Origin: Candidatus Dormiibacterota bacterium
GTDB lineage: Bacteria > Chloroflexota > Dormibacteria > Dormibacterales > Dormibacteraceae
Length of the DNA: 9,934 nt
Direction of reading: 5' to 3'
Assembly: GCA_003151665.1 (NCBI GenBank)
Contig: PLYD01000258.1
Span: forward strand, 1 to 9,934
The notes beneath the pieces are model-generated. The model was not told the DNA's origin and made no database searches. It was given only the letters and a program-made list of their open reading frames with translations. The translations under genes and the position numbers were made by a program. Shown one piece after another: positions 1 to 6,078 of this stretch (the first letter of the stretch is position 1; each line of letters opens with the position of its first letter).

Positions 1-662
1 TGTCGCAAATCCTCGAGCGTGCCTCGGGTCACGATGACGCCTTTGCGCATGATCGCGATGCGGTCGGCCATCAGCTCCGCCTCACTCAACACATGCGTGG
101 TCACGATGAGCGCGGCGCCTCGCGTTTTCTGCTCCGCAAGGTAGTGGCGCATGTCGGCCGCCGCAACGGGGTCGAGGCCGGCCGTTGGCTCGTCGCAGAA
201 GATCCAGTCGGGCTCGTGGAGCGTGGCCCTGATCAGCGCCACCTTCTGCGCCATCCCACGCGAGTAGGCGGCGAGCACGGTGTCAGCGCGATCGGATAGC
301 TCGAAACGCTCGAGCAGATCAGCGATCTTCTTCCGGCGCTCAGCTTGCGGGACACCGTAGAGGTAGCCAAAGTGATCGAGGTACTCAGGCGCGGTGTTTC
401 GCCCGTACAACCGCGCCTGGTCGGGCACGACCCCGAGTCGCGCGCGCACCTCGTCCAGCTTCTCAGGCAGACGAAGGCCATCCAGCTCGATCAAGCCCGC
501 GTCCGGCCGGAGGATGCCCCCGAGACAGCGCAAAGTGGTCGACTTGCCGGCTCCGTTTTGACCGAGCAGCACGAGCAGCTCGCCCCGTTCGACGCGGAGG
601 TCGACACCGTCGACGGCACGCACGTCACCGAAGCTCTTGCGGAGGCCCTCGACGCGAATCAC
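1..662 (-). CDS. ABC transporter ATP-binding protein (C-terminus outside window)
   Basis: This is the nucleotide-binding subunit of an ABC transporter, expected to act on the inner face of the membrane with a separate permease. The 220 visible residues hold a complete set of motifs: Walker A GQNGAGKST (34-42), Q-loop Gln82 in VVPDQ, signature YSRGM (133-137), Walker B with D-loop IFCDEPTAGLDP (154-165) and switch His190 in TTHVLSEAE. YSRGM in place of LSGGQ is usual in ATPases paired with ABC-2 type permeases (multidrug, Nod-factor or gliding-type exporters), so export is more likely than uptake; the substrate cannot be told. The GTG start at 660-662 gives MIRVEGLRKSFG, a normal N-terminus. 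No stop occurs before base 1, and the permease is probably beyond the left edge. A 73-base gap with a dyad and a -10-like box separates it from tmk, so it may have its own promoter. Confidence 0.93.
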   Translation of the reverse strand, partial: MIRVEGLRKSFGDVRAVDGVDLRVERGELLVLLGQNGAGKSTTLRCLGGILRPDAGLIELDGLRLPEKLDEVRARLGVVPDQARLYGRNTAPEYLDHFGYLYGVPQAERRKKIADLLERFELSDRADTVLAAYSRGMAQKVALIRATLHEPDWIFCDEPTAGLDPVAAADMRHYLAEQKTRGAALIVTTHVLSEAELMADRIAIMRKGVIVTRGTLEDLR

Positions 663-668
663 GTTCCG

Positions 669-674
669 ATCCTA
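669..674 (-). promoter_or_regulatory. -10-like box TAGGAT next to the ABC gene start
   Basis: On the minus strand TAGGAT is followed by exactly six bases and then the GTG start of the ABC gene. This is the geometry of a leaderless promoter, with transcription starting at the start codon. No good -35 hexamer is visible 16-19 bases upstream. The same bases contain AGGA, which could instead be a weak Shine-Dalgarno site, so the two readings compete. Confidence 0.35.
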
Positions 675-707
675 CTGGTGCGTCGTGCAGGCGGTTTGCA
701 GATTAGG

Positions 708-729
708 TCGAAAAGTTAGATCTTTTCGA
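708..729. repeat. Perfect AT-rich dyad, 8-base arms with 6-base spacer
   Basis: The arms TCGAAAAG and CTTTTCGA are perfect reverse complements around the spacer TTAGAT. The dyad lies in the 73-base gap between the tmk stop and the ABC gene start, about 46-67 bases upstream of that start. It stands out as AT-rich in a GC-rich region. No run of T follows on either strand, so it is not a standard intrinsic terminator. An operator for a dimeric regulator of the ABC gene is the more likely reading; a weak 3' hairpin of the upstream operon is possible. Confidence 0.55.
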
Positions 730-735
730 AGGAGT

Positions 736-1341
736 TCACGACAGCGCGTCGACAGCGGGTTTGACGCGGCTCATCACCTTGTGATGCACGGCCTCCCTTG
801 GTTCGCTCGCGTCGAGCCGCGTGATCCGCTCCGGCTCTGCCCCAGCGAGCCGCTCATATTCCGCAGCCACCCGGTTGTGGAACTCGATCGACTCGCGCTC
901 GACCCGGTCGGCGCTCTTGCCAGCGCTGAGCTGACGCTCCCGACCTTTGTGCACCGGAAGGGAGAGCAGAAACGTCATGTCCGGACGAGGAAACGTGGCG
1001 GGCCAGCTCACCGGGACACCGCGTCCGCCACCCTGATAGGCAAGGGTCGAGTCGTGGTAGCGGTCGGCGATGACGATCCGGCCGAGCGCCAGCGCCGGGG
1101 TTATCAGCTCATGGAGGAGCTGCCGTCGCGCGGCCATGAAGAGGTACATCTCAGCCTCGCCGTCGAGCTCCATGCCGCTGTTGAGGACGACGTCGCGCAA
1201 CCGCTCACCGAGCTCGGTCCCCCCAGGTTCGCGAAGCATGAGCGGCCGCCGGGAGGAGAGCTTCTGGCCCAGCAGCTCGACCTGCGTCGTCTTGCCCGAG
1301 CCCTCAGTGCCCTCGAACGTGATGAAGAGGCCGCGTGCCAC
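736..1341 (-). CDS. tmk: Thymidylate kinase (dTMP kinase)
   Basis: It phosphorylates dTMP to dTDP with ATP, an essential cytoplasmic step in dTTP synthesis. The 201 residues match the usual bacterial length of about 200-215. Visible motifs are the P-loop FEGTEGSGKTTQ (9-20), the dTMP-binding REPGGTELGE (37-46), DRYHDSTLAYQGGGRG (93-108) and a lid segment containing ADRVERE (144-150). A basic residue two places after the first P-loop acid is absent (EGTEGSGK), while the lid is rich in Arg and Lys, which fits the E. coli-like class that uses lid residues in catalysis. The start is GTG at 1339-1341, sharing one base with the TAG stop of the upstream R3H ATPase gene (TAGTG), so translation is probably coupled. 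Confidence 0.96.
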   Translation of the reverse strand: MARGLFITFEGTEGSGKTTQVELLGQKLSSRRPLMLREPGGTELGERLRDVVLNSGMELDGEAEMYLFMAARRQLLHELITPALALGRIVIADRYHDSTLAYQGGGRGVPVSWPATFPRPDMTFLLSLPVHKGRERQLSAGKSADRVERESIEFHNRVAAEYERLAGAEPERITRLDASEPREAVHHKVMSRVKPAVDALS

Positions 1342-2882
1342 TACAGATGCGCGGCTTCTTCGGGTGCCGGGGTTATGCGGAGGTGACGCTGCGGCTCTTT
1401 GCCCGTGCTGCGGGCGGAGAGCTCGTTTTCGGAAACCAGCTGGTGCTGTAGGCGGCGAAGGTATGCGTTCTGGGGTGATATCTCGACGGGTCGCAGAGTG
1501 GTCTTCACAGCCTTGATCGCAGCGGCCGCCTCCGCAAGCGCATTGGAGGTGGCGTCATCCCTCTTGTCGACGCCGTAGATGCGAGCGAGCGCATCGCGAA
1601 CCTGAGTGGCGGAATTGCTTTTGAGAATGTGTATGGGCAAACCGCGACTCTCCGCCTGGCGAAGGCTGTCCGGCCGGCGCCGGTAATGGTTCTTCAAGGT
1701 GAGCACCGCACTCGCACCGTCGAGGTTGCCCAGCACCCGCACCGGCAGGTCGAGATCACGGATGGATTGCTCGACGTGATGCCGGCTTACGCCGTAGGGA
1801 AAGATCCCCAGCGGCTTGGACGCAGACGGGGCGGGAGGCTCCGGTGTCACCACATTCGGGGCATCGACGTTCGAGATGACCCTGCCTTCGCGCGTTCGCA
1901 TTCGGATCTTTGGACTCAGCAGCGGGCCTCGAAGAGCGGTGTCGACGACCTCCGCCAGCGGCATGTGAATGGCGACGCGGTCGCGATCCTGGATCTCCAC
2001 CAAAACGTCGAAGGTCGGCGGCGCCTTGCGCTCCAGCACCGACTTCTGCGTCCCGCGACGGCGGGCCTCTTCGTCTGACAGCGTGACGCTCTGGATGCCG
2101 CCAAGCAGGTCGTTCAAGGTCGGGTTGACGAGAAGGTTCTCCAGGGTCTGCCCGTGCGCGGTGGCGATCAGCTGGACGCCGCGCTCGGCAATGGTCCGTG
2201 CCGCCGAAGCCTCGAGCTCCGTGCCGATCTCGTCGATCACGATCACCTCGGGCATGTGGTTCTCGACGGCCTCGATCATCACCGCGTGCTGCAGCATCGG
2301 AGTTTTCACCTGCATGCGGCGGGCGCGGCCGATACCGGGATGTGGGATGTCGCCATCGCCGCCGATCTCGTTCGACGTATCGACGATCACCACGCGTTTG
2401 CGCAGCTCGTCGGCGAGCAGCCTCGCGCATTCGCGCAGCATCGTGGTCTTGCCGATGCCAGGCCGCCCGAGCAGCAGGATGCTCTGGCCGCTGACGACGA
2501 TGTCGCGGATGATCTCGCCGGTGCCTGTGACCGCGCGACCCACGCGCATCGTCAGGCCGGTAATTCGTCCGGAGCGGTTGCGGATGGCCGAAACGCGATG
2601 AAGGGTCCGCTCGATGCCGGCGCGGTTGTCATCGCCGAACTGGCCCACGTTGTTGGCCACGTGCTCGAGGTCGGCCGAGGTGACTGTGCGGTCGGCCAGC
2701 AAGACCTCACGACCCGGTACGCGTGCTTCTGGCTCTCGACCGAGGTCGAGAACTATCTCCAGGAGCTCTGTCGGGTCGGTCCGCTCATGAAGAGCGCGAG
2801 CGAGGTCCGTGGGCAATGCGCGTGCAAGTAGCTCGACCTCTTCGTTCCAGTTTGCGGCTCGCGGCGAAAGGTCGGGTTTCAT
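1341..2882 (-). CDS. SpoIIIAA/Ycf45-like AAA ATPase with C-terminal R3H domain
   Basis: This 513-residue protein belongs to the AAA ATPases related to SpoIIIAA and plastid Ycf45, related in turn to secretion-type ATPases. Walker A is GRPGIGKTT (139-147) and Walker B is VIVIDEIGT (213-221), followed by a sensor-like ATAHGQTLENLL. A Pro/Ala-rich linker (about 342-358) leads to a second conserved region, with LTLKNHYRRRP near 395-404 and IHILKSNSATQV near 417-428, often seen in this family. The C-terminal R3H domain (about 465-505) has Arg476-x3-His480 and a GKEPQRHLRI segment, the single-stranded nucleic-acid-binding signature. Its role is not established; ATP-driven nucleic-acid binding in the cytoplasm is the family inference. 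It overlaps the GNAT gene by four bases (ATGA) and tmk by one base, so it sits in a tightly coupled trio. Confidence 0.9.
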   Translation of the reverse strand: MKPDLSPRAANWNEEVELLARALPTDLARALHERTDPTELLEIVLDLGREPEARVPGREVLLADRTVTSADLEHVANNVGQFGDDNRAGIERTLHRVSAIRNRSGRITGLTMRVGRAVTGTGEIIRDIVVSGQSILLLGRPGIGKTTMLRECARLLADELRKRVVIVDTSNEIGGDGDIPHPGIGRARRMQVKTPMLQHAVMIEAVENHMPEVIVIDEIGTELEASAARTIAERGVQLIATAHGQTLENLLVNPTLNDLLGGIQSVTLSDEEARRRGTQKSVLERKAPPTFDVLVEIQDRDRVAIHMPLAEVVDTALRGPLLSPKIRMRTREGRVISNVDAPNVVTPEPPAPSASKPLGIFPYGVSRHHVEQSIRDLDLPVRVLGNLDGASAVLTLKNHYRRRPDSLRQAESRGLPIHILKSNSATQVRDALARIYGVDKRDDATSNALAEAAAAIKAVKTTLRPVEISPQNAYLRRLQHQLVSENELSARSTGKEPQRHLRITPAPEEAAHL

Positions 2883-3850
2883 CCGAAAGAGGGCACCAGC
2901 CCTTTCTCGCGCACGGGTACCCGCACCGCCAGTTCCTTGACCAAGAGAAGCTGCGTCAACAACACGCTGAACCCACGCCCGCGGAGGGCGTCGATCATGT
3001 GGGAATCATAGTGGCGCAGGCTCGACCAGGCCGGCAGGTCTGATTCGCCCAGCAGGGACAACCCGAGGTCTGCCAGCTCGCCCGCCAGCGTGGAGTCCGG
3101 CATCGCCATGAAGCTGACCGTGTTCGGCCGCGGCCCGGTGCTTCGCTCGGCCTTGATCCACCCCACCAGCTCCACCTCGTCGACGACCAGCTCTTGCTTT
3201 TCCGAACCGCGTGCGGCAAGGCGCCCTGCGGTCCACTCACCATGCAGCGCCCGCCACTCCCGGTACGTTGGCGCCTCCAGCTGCGAGACCCCCTGCGGGG
3301 TCACTTTCCTGTAGAGCTGGTAAAGGAGCCGGTGGTCTCCGCGGCGAATCGGCCGCGCTCCCTCCGGAAAATGATCTGAGCGCATCACGGGCTGGTCCGC
3401 GTAGACGACGACCTCGGTGGCGAACTGCCGGAACCCGTGCAGCCTAAAGACCGGGAGGAGTGGGTCGCGCTCGGGAAGGCGAACGAACACCCGGCGAGCG
3501 CCCCTTTCCAACGCCTGGTTGCTCAGGTGCTCGACAAGCGCCGGGACCACCTCCTCCGAAGCCGCTCCTTCCGCCACTTCCAGGTTGAGCACCTGGAGCA
3601 CGGTCGCGCGCGGCAGATCGAGGCCGAGCGGCTGTCCGGATGCCTGGATGAAGCCAACCACCTTGCCACCATCTTCGGCGACATAGATGAGCGTTTCCTG
3701 TGAAAGCGGAAGGAGCGCCGAAAGCGTGGAGCTGAGGACGGTCCAGAGCCTTGCCGCCGGCGGCGCTGCCTCGGTCAGCCGTGTGTCCGAAGACCTGTGC
3801 AGCTCTTCGATGCGCGCGAGATCCAGCAAGCCGGCAGTGCGGATTTTCAT
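2879..3850 (-). CDS. GNAT-like protein with two domains, probably degenerate
   Basis: The 323-residue protein starts like a GNAT N-acetyltransferase (MKIRTAGLLDLARIEELH). Strand KVVGFIQASG (63-72) and the closing VFRLHGFRQFATEVVVY (134-150) complete a GNAT-type fold. The acetyl-CoA pyrophosphate loop, normally Q/R-x-x-G-x-G/A, is replaced by a segment near 91-101 (EVAEGAASEEV) that does not match, so catalysis is doubtful. A second half (about 165-308), opening with ARPIRRGDHRLLYQLY and ending with RGFSVLLTQLLLVKEL, looks like a diverged second GNAT unit. Both ends of the gene overlap neighbours by four bases (ATGA), with pdxT upstream and the R3H ATPase downstream. A catalytic acetyltransferase with an unknown substrate is the alternative; the tandem-GNAT reading is from pattern and domain order only. 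Confidence 0.75.
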   Translation of the reverse strand: MKIRTAGLLDLARIEELHRSSDTRLTEAAPPAARLWTVLSSTLSALLPLSQETLIYVAEDGGKVVGFIQASGQPLGLDLPRATVLQVLNLEVAEGAASEEVVPALVEHLSNQALERGARRVFVRLPERDPLLPVFRLHGFRQFATEVVVYADQPVMRSDHFPEGARPIRRGDHRLLYQLYRKVTPQGVSQLEAPTYREWRALHGEWTAGRLAARGSEKQELVVDEVELVGWIKAERSTGPRPNTVSFMAMPDSTLAGELADLGLSLLGESDLPAWSSLRHYDSHMIDALRGRGFSVLLTQLLLVKELAVRVPVREKGLVPSFG

Positions 3851-4425
3851 GAAACGACTTTTGCCGTTGTCTTCAGAAACAGCCGGTGGAGGCGCAGATC
3901 CTTCGTCAGCTCCGGATGAAAGCAGAGCGCGAGAATGTTGCTCTGCCGGACCGCCACGGGGTGGCCCTCGTGGGTTGCGATCACCTCGACGTTGCCGGTG
4001 GACTCCACCAGCGGAGAGCGAATGAAAACCGCGTGAAAGGGCTTGCCTTCAAGGCCGGCAACGTCGATGTCCGCCTCAAAGCTGTCCACCTGCCGTCCAT
4101 AACCATTGCGCCTGACCGCAATGTCCAGCAGACCCAGGCCGGCCTGGTCGTGCATCCCATCGGACACTTCGCGAGCGAGCACGATCATGCCGGCGCAAGT
4201 TGCCAGTGTGGGCAGGCCCGCATCGATCGCGCCACGGAGCGGACCTAAGAGGCCGACGCGCTCCATGAGCATGGTCATCGTCGTGCTTTCCCCACCCGGG
4301 AGGACGATGCCGTCAAGGGCGACGAGGTCGTCTACCGACCGGACTATCCGGGTCTTCGCGCCCGACGCCTCGAGGGCACGGATGTGCTCGGCAAAGGCGC
4401 CTTGAATGGCGAGGACCCCAATCAG
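3847..4425 (-). CDS. pdxT: PLP synthase glutaminase subunit PdxT, apparent CTG start
   Basis: PdxT hydrolyses glutamine and channels ammonia to PdxS for pyridoxal 5'-phosphate synthesis. From CTG at 4423-4425 the product is 192 residues, close to the roughly 190-200 of the family, and begins (M)IGVLAIQGAFAEH, aligning with the family start. Motifs are LPGGESTT, the nucleophile Cys77 in TCAGMI, NGYGRQVDSFEAD and His170/Glu172 in CFHPEL, completing the class I glutaminase triad. The open frame extends upstream into pdxS, but between the pdxS stop and 4425 it has no ATG, GTG or TTG, and that stretch has no family similarity. AGGGAGG at 4434-4440 sits eight bases before CTG. ATT at 4420-4422 is a less likely alternative. 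The stop overlaps the GNAT gene by four bases. Confidence 0.93.
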   Translation of the reverse strand: MIGVLAIQGAFAEHIRALEASGAKTRIVRSVDDLVALDGIVLPGGESTTMTMLMERVGLLGPLRGAIDAGLPTLATCAGMIVLAREVSDGMHDQAGLGLLDIAVRRNGYGRQVDSFEADIDVAGLEGKPFHAVFIRSPLVESTGNVEVIATHEGHPVAVRQSNILALCFHPELTKDLRLHRLFLKTTAKVVS

Positions 4426-4435
4426 GGGTCGACCC
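4426..4435. repeat. Ten-base perfect palindrome abutting the pdxT start
   Basis: GGGTCGACCC reads the same on both strands and lies directly between the Shine-Dalgarno-like AGGGAGG and the proposed CTG start. It overlaps two bases of that site. It could be a small regulatory dyad, or coincidence in GC-rich DNA. Confidence 0.4.
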
Positions 4436-4461
4436 TCCCTACGCCTTGCGTGGGGAGGTCC
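4431..4461 (-). promoter_or_regulatory. Hairpin that buries the pdxT ribosome binding site
   Basis: In the minus-strand transcript, GACCTCCC (4461-4454) pairs with GGGAGGGTC (4439-4431) with one bulged base. A C-A mismatch follows, then an inner ACGC/GCGT stem with the three-base loop AAG. The downstream arm contains the GGGAGG of the pdxT Shine-Dalgarno site, so folding would hide it from the ribosome. A second C-rich stretch just after the pdxS stop (CCCTCCC within 4506-4515) could pair with the same site instead, giving two exclusive foldings. No U-run follows, so it is not an intrinsic terminator. Regulatory function is inferred only from structure. Confidence 0.5.
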
Positions 4462-4478
4462 CGCCTTCCTTTGGGGCC

Positions 4479-4497
4479 CTCGCGCCGCAGGCGTGAG
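4479..4497 (-). repeat. Second hairpin in the pdxS-pdxT gap
   Basis: On the minus strand CTCACGCC and GGCGCGAG form a stem around a TGC loop with one A-C mismatch: three outer pairs, the mismatch, then four inner pairs. The design resembles the neighbouring hairpin at 4431-4461 (outer stem, A-C mismatch, four-pair inner stem, three-base loop). It could be an RNA-stability element or part of a folded leader for pdxT. Confidence 0.4.
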
Positions 4498-4516
4498 AGT
4501 CGCTCGGGGGAGGGGA

Positions 4517-5431
4517 CTACCAGCCTCTGGCAGCGAGCAGCTCTTCCTTCGGGATGGCAGGAATCTCGAGACCGTGCATCGCCTTCCCAAGGCCGGCGGA
4601 GACTTCGGCCAGAACCTCTGGCTTGTCGAAGTAGGTGGTCGCGGCAACGATCGCTTTGGCCATCTTCAAGGGCTCCTCCGACTTGAAGATGCCCGAGCCG
4701 ACGAAGACTCCATCCACCCCAAGCTGCATCATCAGCGCGGCGTCGGCTGGGGTCGCAATCCCGCCGGCGGCGAAGTTGACGACAGGCAGCCGGCCGAGCT
4801 TCTGGCATTCCACCAGCAGCTCCAGCGGCGCGCCCAGAAGCTTGGCCTCGTGGACCAGCTCTGCCTTGTTCATGCCCTGCAGCTTGCGGATGCCGGCGTT
4901 CACCGCGCGTGCGTGGCGGACCGCCTCGACGACGTTGCCAGTTCCGGCTTCGCCCTTGGTCCGGATCATCGCTGCGCCTTCGGCGATGCGGCGCAGAGCC
5001 TCTCCCAGATCGCGGCAGCCGCAGACGAAGGGAACCTTGAACGGATGCTTGTCGATGTGGAACTCCTCGTCTGCAGGGGTGAGCACCTCGGATTCATCGA
5101 TATAGTCGATGCCGAGCTCCTCGAGAATCTGCGCCTCGACGAAGTGGCCGATGCGGCACTTCGCCATCACCGGGATCGTGACCGCCTCCATGATCGATCG
5201 GATCAGCGACGGGTCGGACATCCGGGCCACGCCGCCTTCCTTCCTAATGTCAGCCGGCACACGCTCCAGAGCCATCACGGCGCAGGCGCCCGAGTCCTGG
5301 GCGATCTTGGCGTGCTCGGCCGTGACGACGTCCATGATCACGCCGCCCTTGAGCATCTGCGCAAGGCCGGCCTTGACCTTGAAGGAGCCCTTAACCGCCT
5401 TGTGCCCATTCGACCCGTTGCGTTCGGCCAT
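4517..5431 (-). CDS. pdxS: Pyridoxal 5'-phosphate synthase subunit PdxS
   Basis: PdxS condenses ribose 5-phosphate, glyceraldehyde 3-phosphate and ammonia from PdxT into pyridoxal 5'-phosphate, forming a (beta/alpha)8-barrel dodecamer in the cytoplasm. The 304 residues (family about 290-300) contain KGGVIMDV with Asp34, VMAKCRIGH with Lys91, the family signature around 134-141 (PFVCGCRD), RTKGEAGTG with Lys159, and [21 protein letters not shown] followed by [12 protein letters not shown]. Lys91 and Lys159 correspond to the two catalytic lysines of the Bacillus subtilis enzyme (Lys81 and Lys149). I chose ATG at 5429-5431 ([11 protein letters not shown]) because the tail before conserved [12 protein letters not shown] is then near family length; a GTG at 5462-5464 would add 11 unmatched residues and lies inside a hairpin. 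A TAGAAT box precedes the ATG, so pdxST may have its own promoter. Confidence 0.97.
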   Translation of the reverse strand: MAERNGSNGHKAVKGSFKVKAGLAQMLKGGVIMDVVTAEHAKIAQDSGACAVMALERVPADIRKEGGVARMSDPSLIRSIMEAVTIPVMAKCRIGHFVEAQILEELGIDYIDESEVLTPADEEFHIDKHPFKVPFVCGCRDLGEALRRIAEGAAMIRTKGEAGTGNVVEAVRHARAVNAGIRKLQGMNKAELVHEAKLLGAPLELLVECQKLGRLPVVNFAAGGIATPADAALMMQLGVDGVFVGSGIFKSEEPLKMAKAIVAATTYFDKPEVLAEVSAGLGKAMHGLEIPAIPKEELLAARGW

Positions 5432-5438
5432 GGACAGG

Positions 5439-5444
5439 ATTCTA
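5439..5444 (-). promoter_or_regulatory. -10-like box TAGAAT before pdxS
   Basis: TAGAAT matches TATAAT at five of six positions and is followed by seven bases and then the pdxS ATG. No clear Shine-Dalgarno site lies in those bases. The spacing fits leaderless transcription starting at or next to the start codon. No convincing -35 is visible; CTGGCA at 5465-5470 is partly similar to TTGACA but the 20-base spacer is too long. Confidence 0.45.
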
Positions 5445-5455
5445 CGCTGGGCTTT

Positions 5456-5478
5456 CCCTCCCACTGCCAGGTGGAGGG
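5456..5478 (-). promoter_or_regulatory. Hairpin upstream of pdxS
   Basis: On the minus strand CCCTCCAC (5478-5471) pairs with the GT and GGAGGG of GTGGGAGGG (5464-5456) around a CTGGCA loop, with one unpaired G. It lies in the 65-base gap after the SHOCT-protein gene. The CCTCC...GGGAGG arms are reminiscent of the hairpin before pdxT. It would end just upstream of the TAGAAT box, so it could be a transcript end for the upstream genes (no U-run), a protein-binding dyad, or part of a longer pdxS leader. Confidence 0.4.
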
Positions 5479-5496
5479 CCAGAGCAGAGCTGGGGT

Positions 5497-6057
5497 TTAG
5501 AGCCGCTCCAAAACCAGCGTTCGCTTCGAGGCGTACTCGTTGTCGGAAAGCAGGCCATCCCTGTGCAGCCGCGTGAGCATGTCCATCTCCTCGAGCACGT
5601 CCAGCAGCGGGGCCATGGTGCGCCTGGCGAGGTAAGCCTCGGACGCAGTGCCTGCATCCTCCCCCCTGGCGTCGAACTCGCGGATGAAGAACAGCGCCTT
5701 GACCGCCGAGAACGGAATCCCGAGCTTGCGGACCGGGCTGTCAGTCTGCTCGGCGTGCAGGTGCAGGACGACGCCGTAGCGGTGCCTCTCGAGCGTCCCG
5801 TCCAGGTGGCCCCGCAGGACCTCCCCATCCAGGAACCTGATCGCCACCTTCCGAGTGGGCGTCTCGGACGCCAGGTCCGGATCGCGTGCCAATTCGACCC
5901 ACTTCACGGCGGTGAGGGGGATCCAGGCCGTCTCGTTGTTGTCCAGGCCGCCGGCATCGTCGACCTCCACGAGGAAGTCAGGCTCGTCGAAATCGAGGTC
6001 GCGCGCGACCCCCTCGAGAGTCTCATCGTCGAAAAAGCGAACGACTACCTTGGCCAT
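5497..6057 (-). CDS. Two-repeat protein with SHOCT-like C-terminal domain
   Basis: I do not recognise a named function. The 186 residues contain two related units: [14 protein letters not shown]...[12 protein letters not shown] (3-55) and [14 protein letters not shown]...[13 protein letters not shown] (70-124). Each has a beta-rich VRF-DGE-L-G opening and a closing IP-(S/T)-AVK motif. The last 35 residues, [25 protein letters not shown] followed by a basic tail, match the SHOCT pattern (amphipathic helix, short turn after G-L/I-L/T, E-Y/F, second helix), often found at C-termini and thought to aid oligomerisation. It has no signal peptide or membrane segment and is probably cytoplasmic. The ATG at 6055-6057 follows AGGTAGGTAAGAG, a good Shine-Dalgarno context within a TAGG-like tandem. 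It starts 21 bases after the sigma factor gene and is probably co-transcribed with it. Confidence 0.82.
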   Translation of the reverse strand: MAKVVVRFFDDETLEGVARDLDFDEPDFLVEVDDAGGLDNNETAWIPLTAVKWVELARDPDLASETPTRKVAIRFLDGEVLRGHLDGTLERHRYGVVLHLHAEQTDSPVRKLGIPFSAVKALFFIREFDARGEDAGTASEAYLARRTMAPLLDVLEEMDMLTRLHRDGLLSDNEYASKRTLVLERL

Positions 6058-6078
6058 CTCTTACCTACCTACTAACCC

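Noticed and set aside
708..729. Dyad as an intrinsic terminator for the tmk operon
   Set aside because: The stem is AT-rich, and no run of T follows on either strand.
708..729. Dyad as a LexA/SOS box
   Set aside because: Arms contain TCGAAAAG rather than TCGAAC, and the spacer is too long for the known actinobacterial or Bacillus-type consensus.
637..1386. Plus-strand open frame of 249 codons opposite tmk
   Set aside because: The minus-strand thymidylate kinase has complete motifs; the antisense frame has low-complexity Arg-rich composition and no similarity I recognise.
2154..2831. Plus-strand open frame of 225 codons opposite the R3H ATPase
   Set aside because: It is antisense to an ATPase with intact Walker and R3H motifs; its His/Asp/Ala-rich sequence is a codon shadow.
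4426..4647. Upstream extension of the pdxT frame to an initiator within pdxS
   Set aside because: The 74 extra residues are a Pro/Arg/Ser-rich out-of-frame reading of pdxS and the gap, absent from known PdxT proteins.
4406..5500. Long plus-strand open frame (364 codons) opposite pdxS and the pdxS-pdxT gap
   Set aside because: It is antisense to a textbook PdxS, has no recognisable domain and an Arg/His/Gly/Asp-rich make-up typical of shadow frames in GC-rich DNA.
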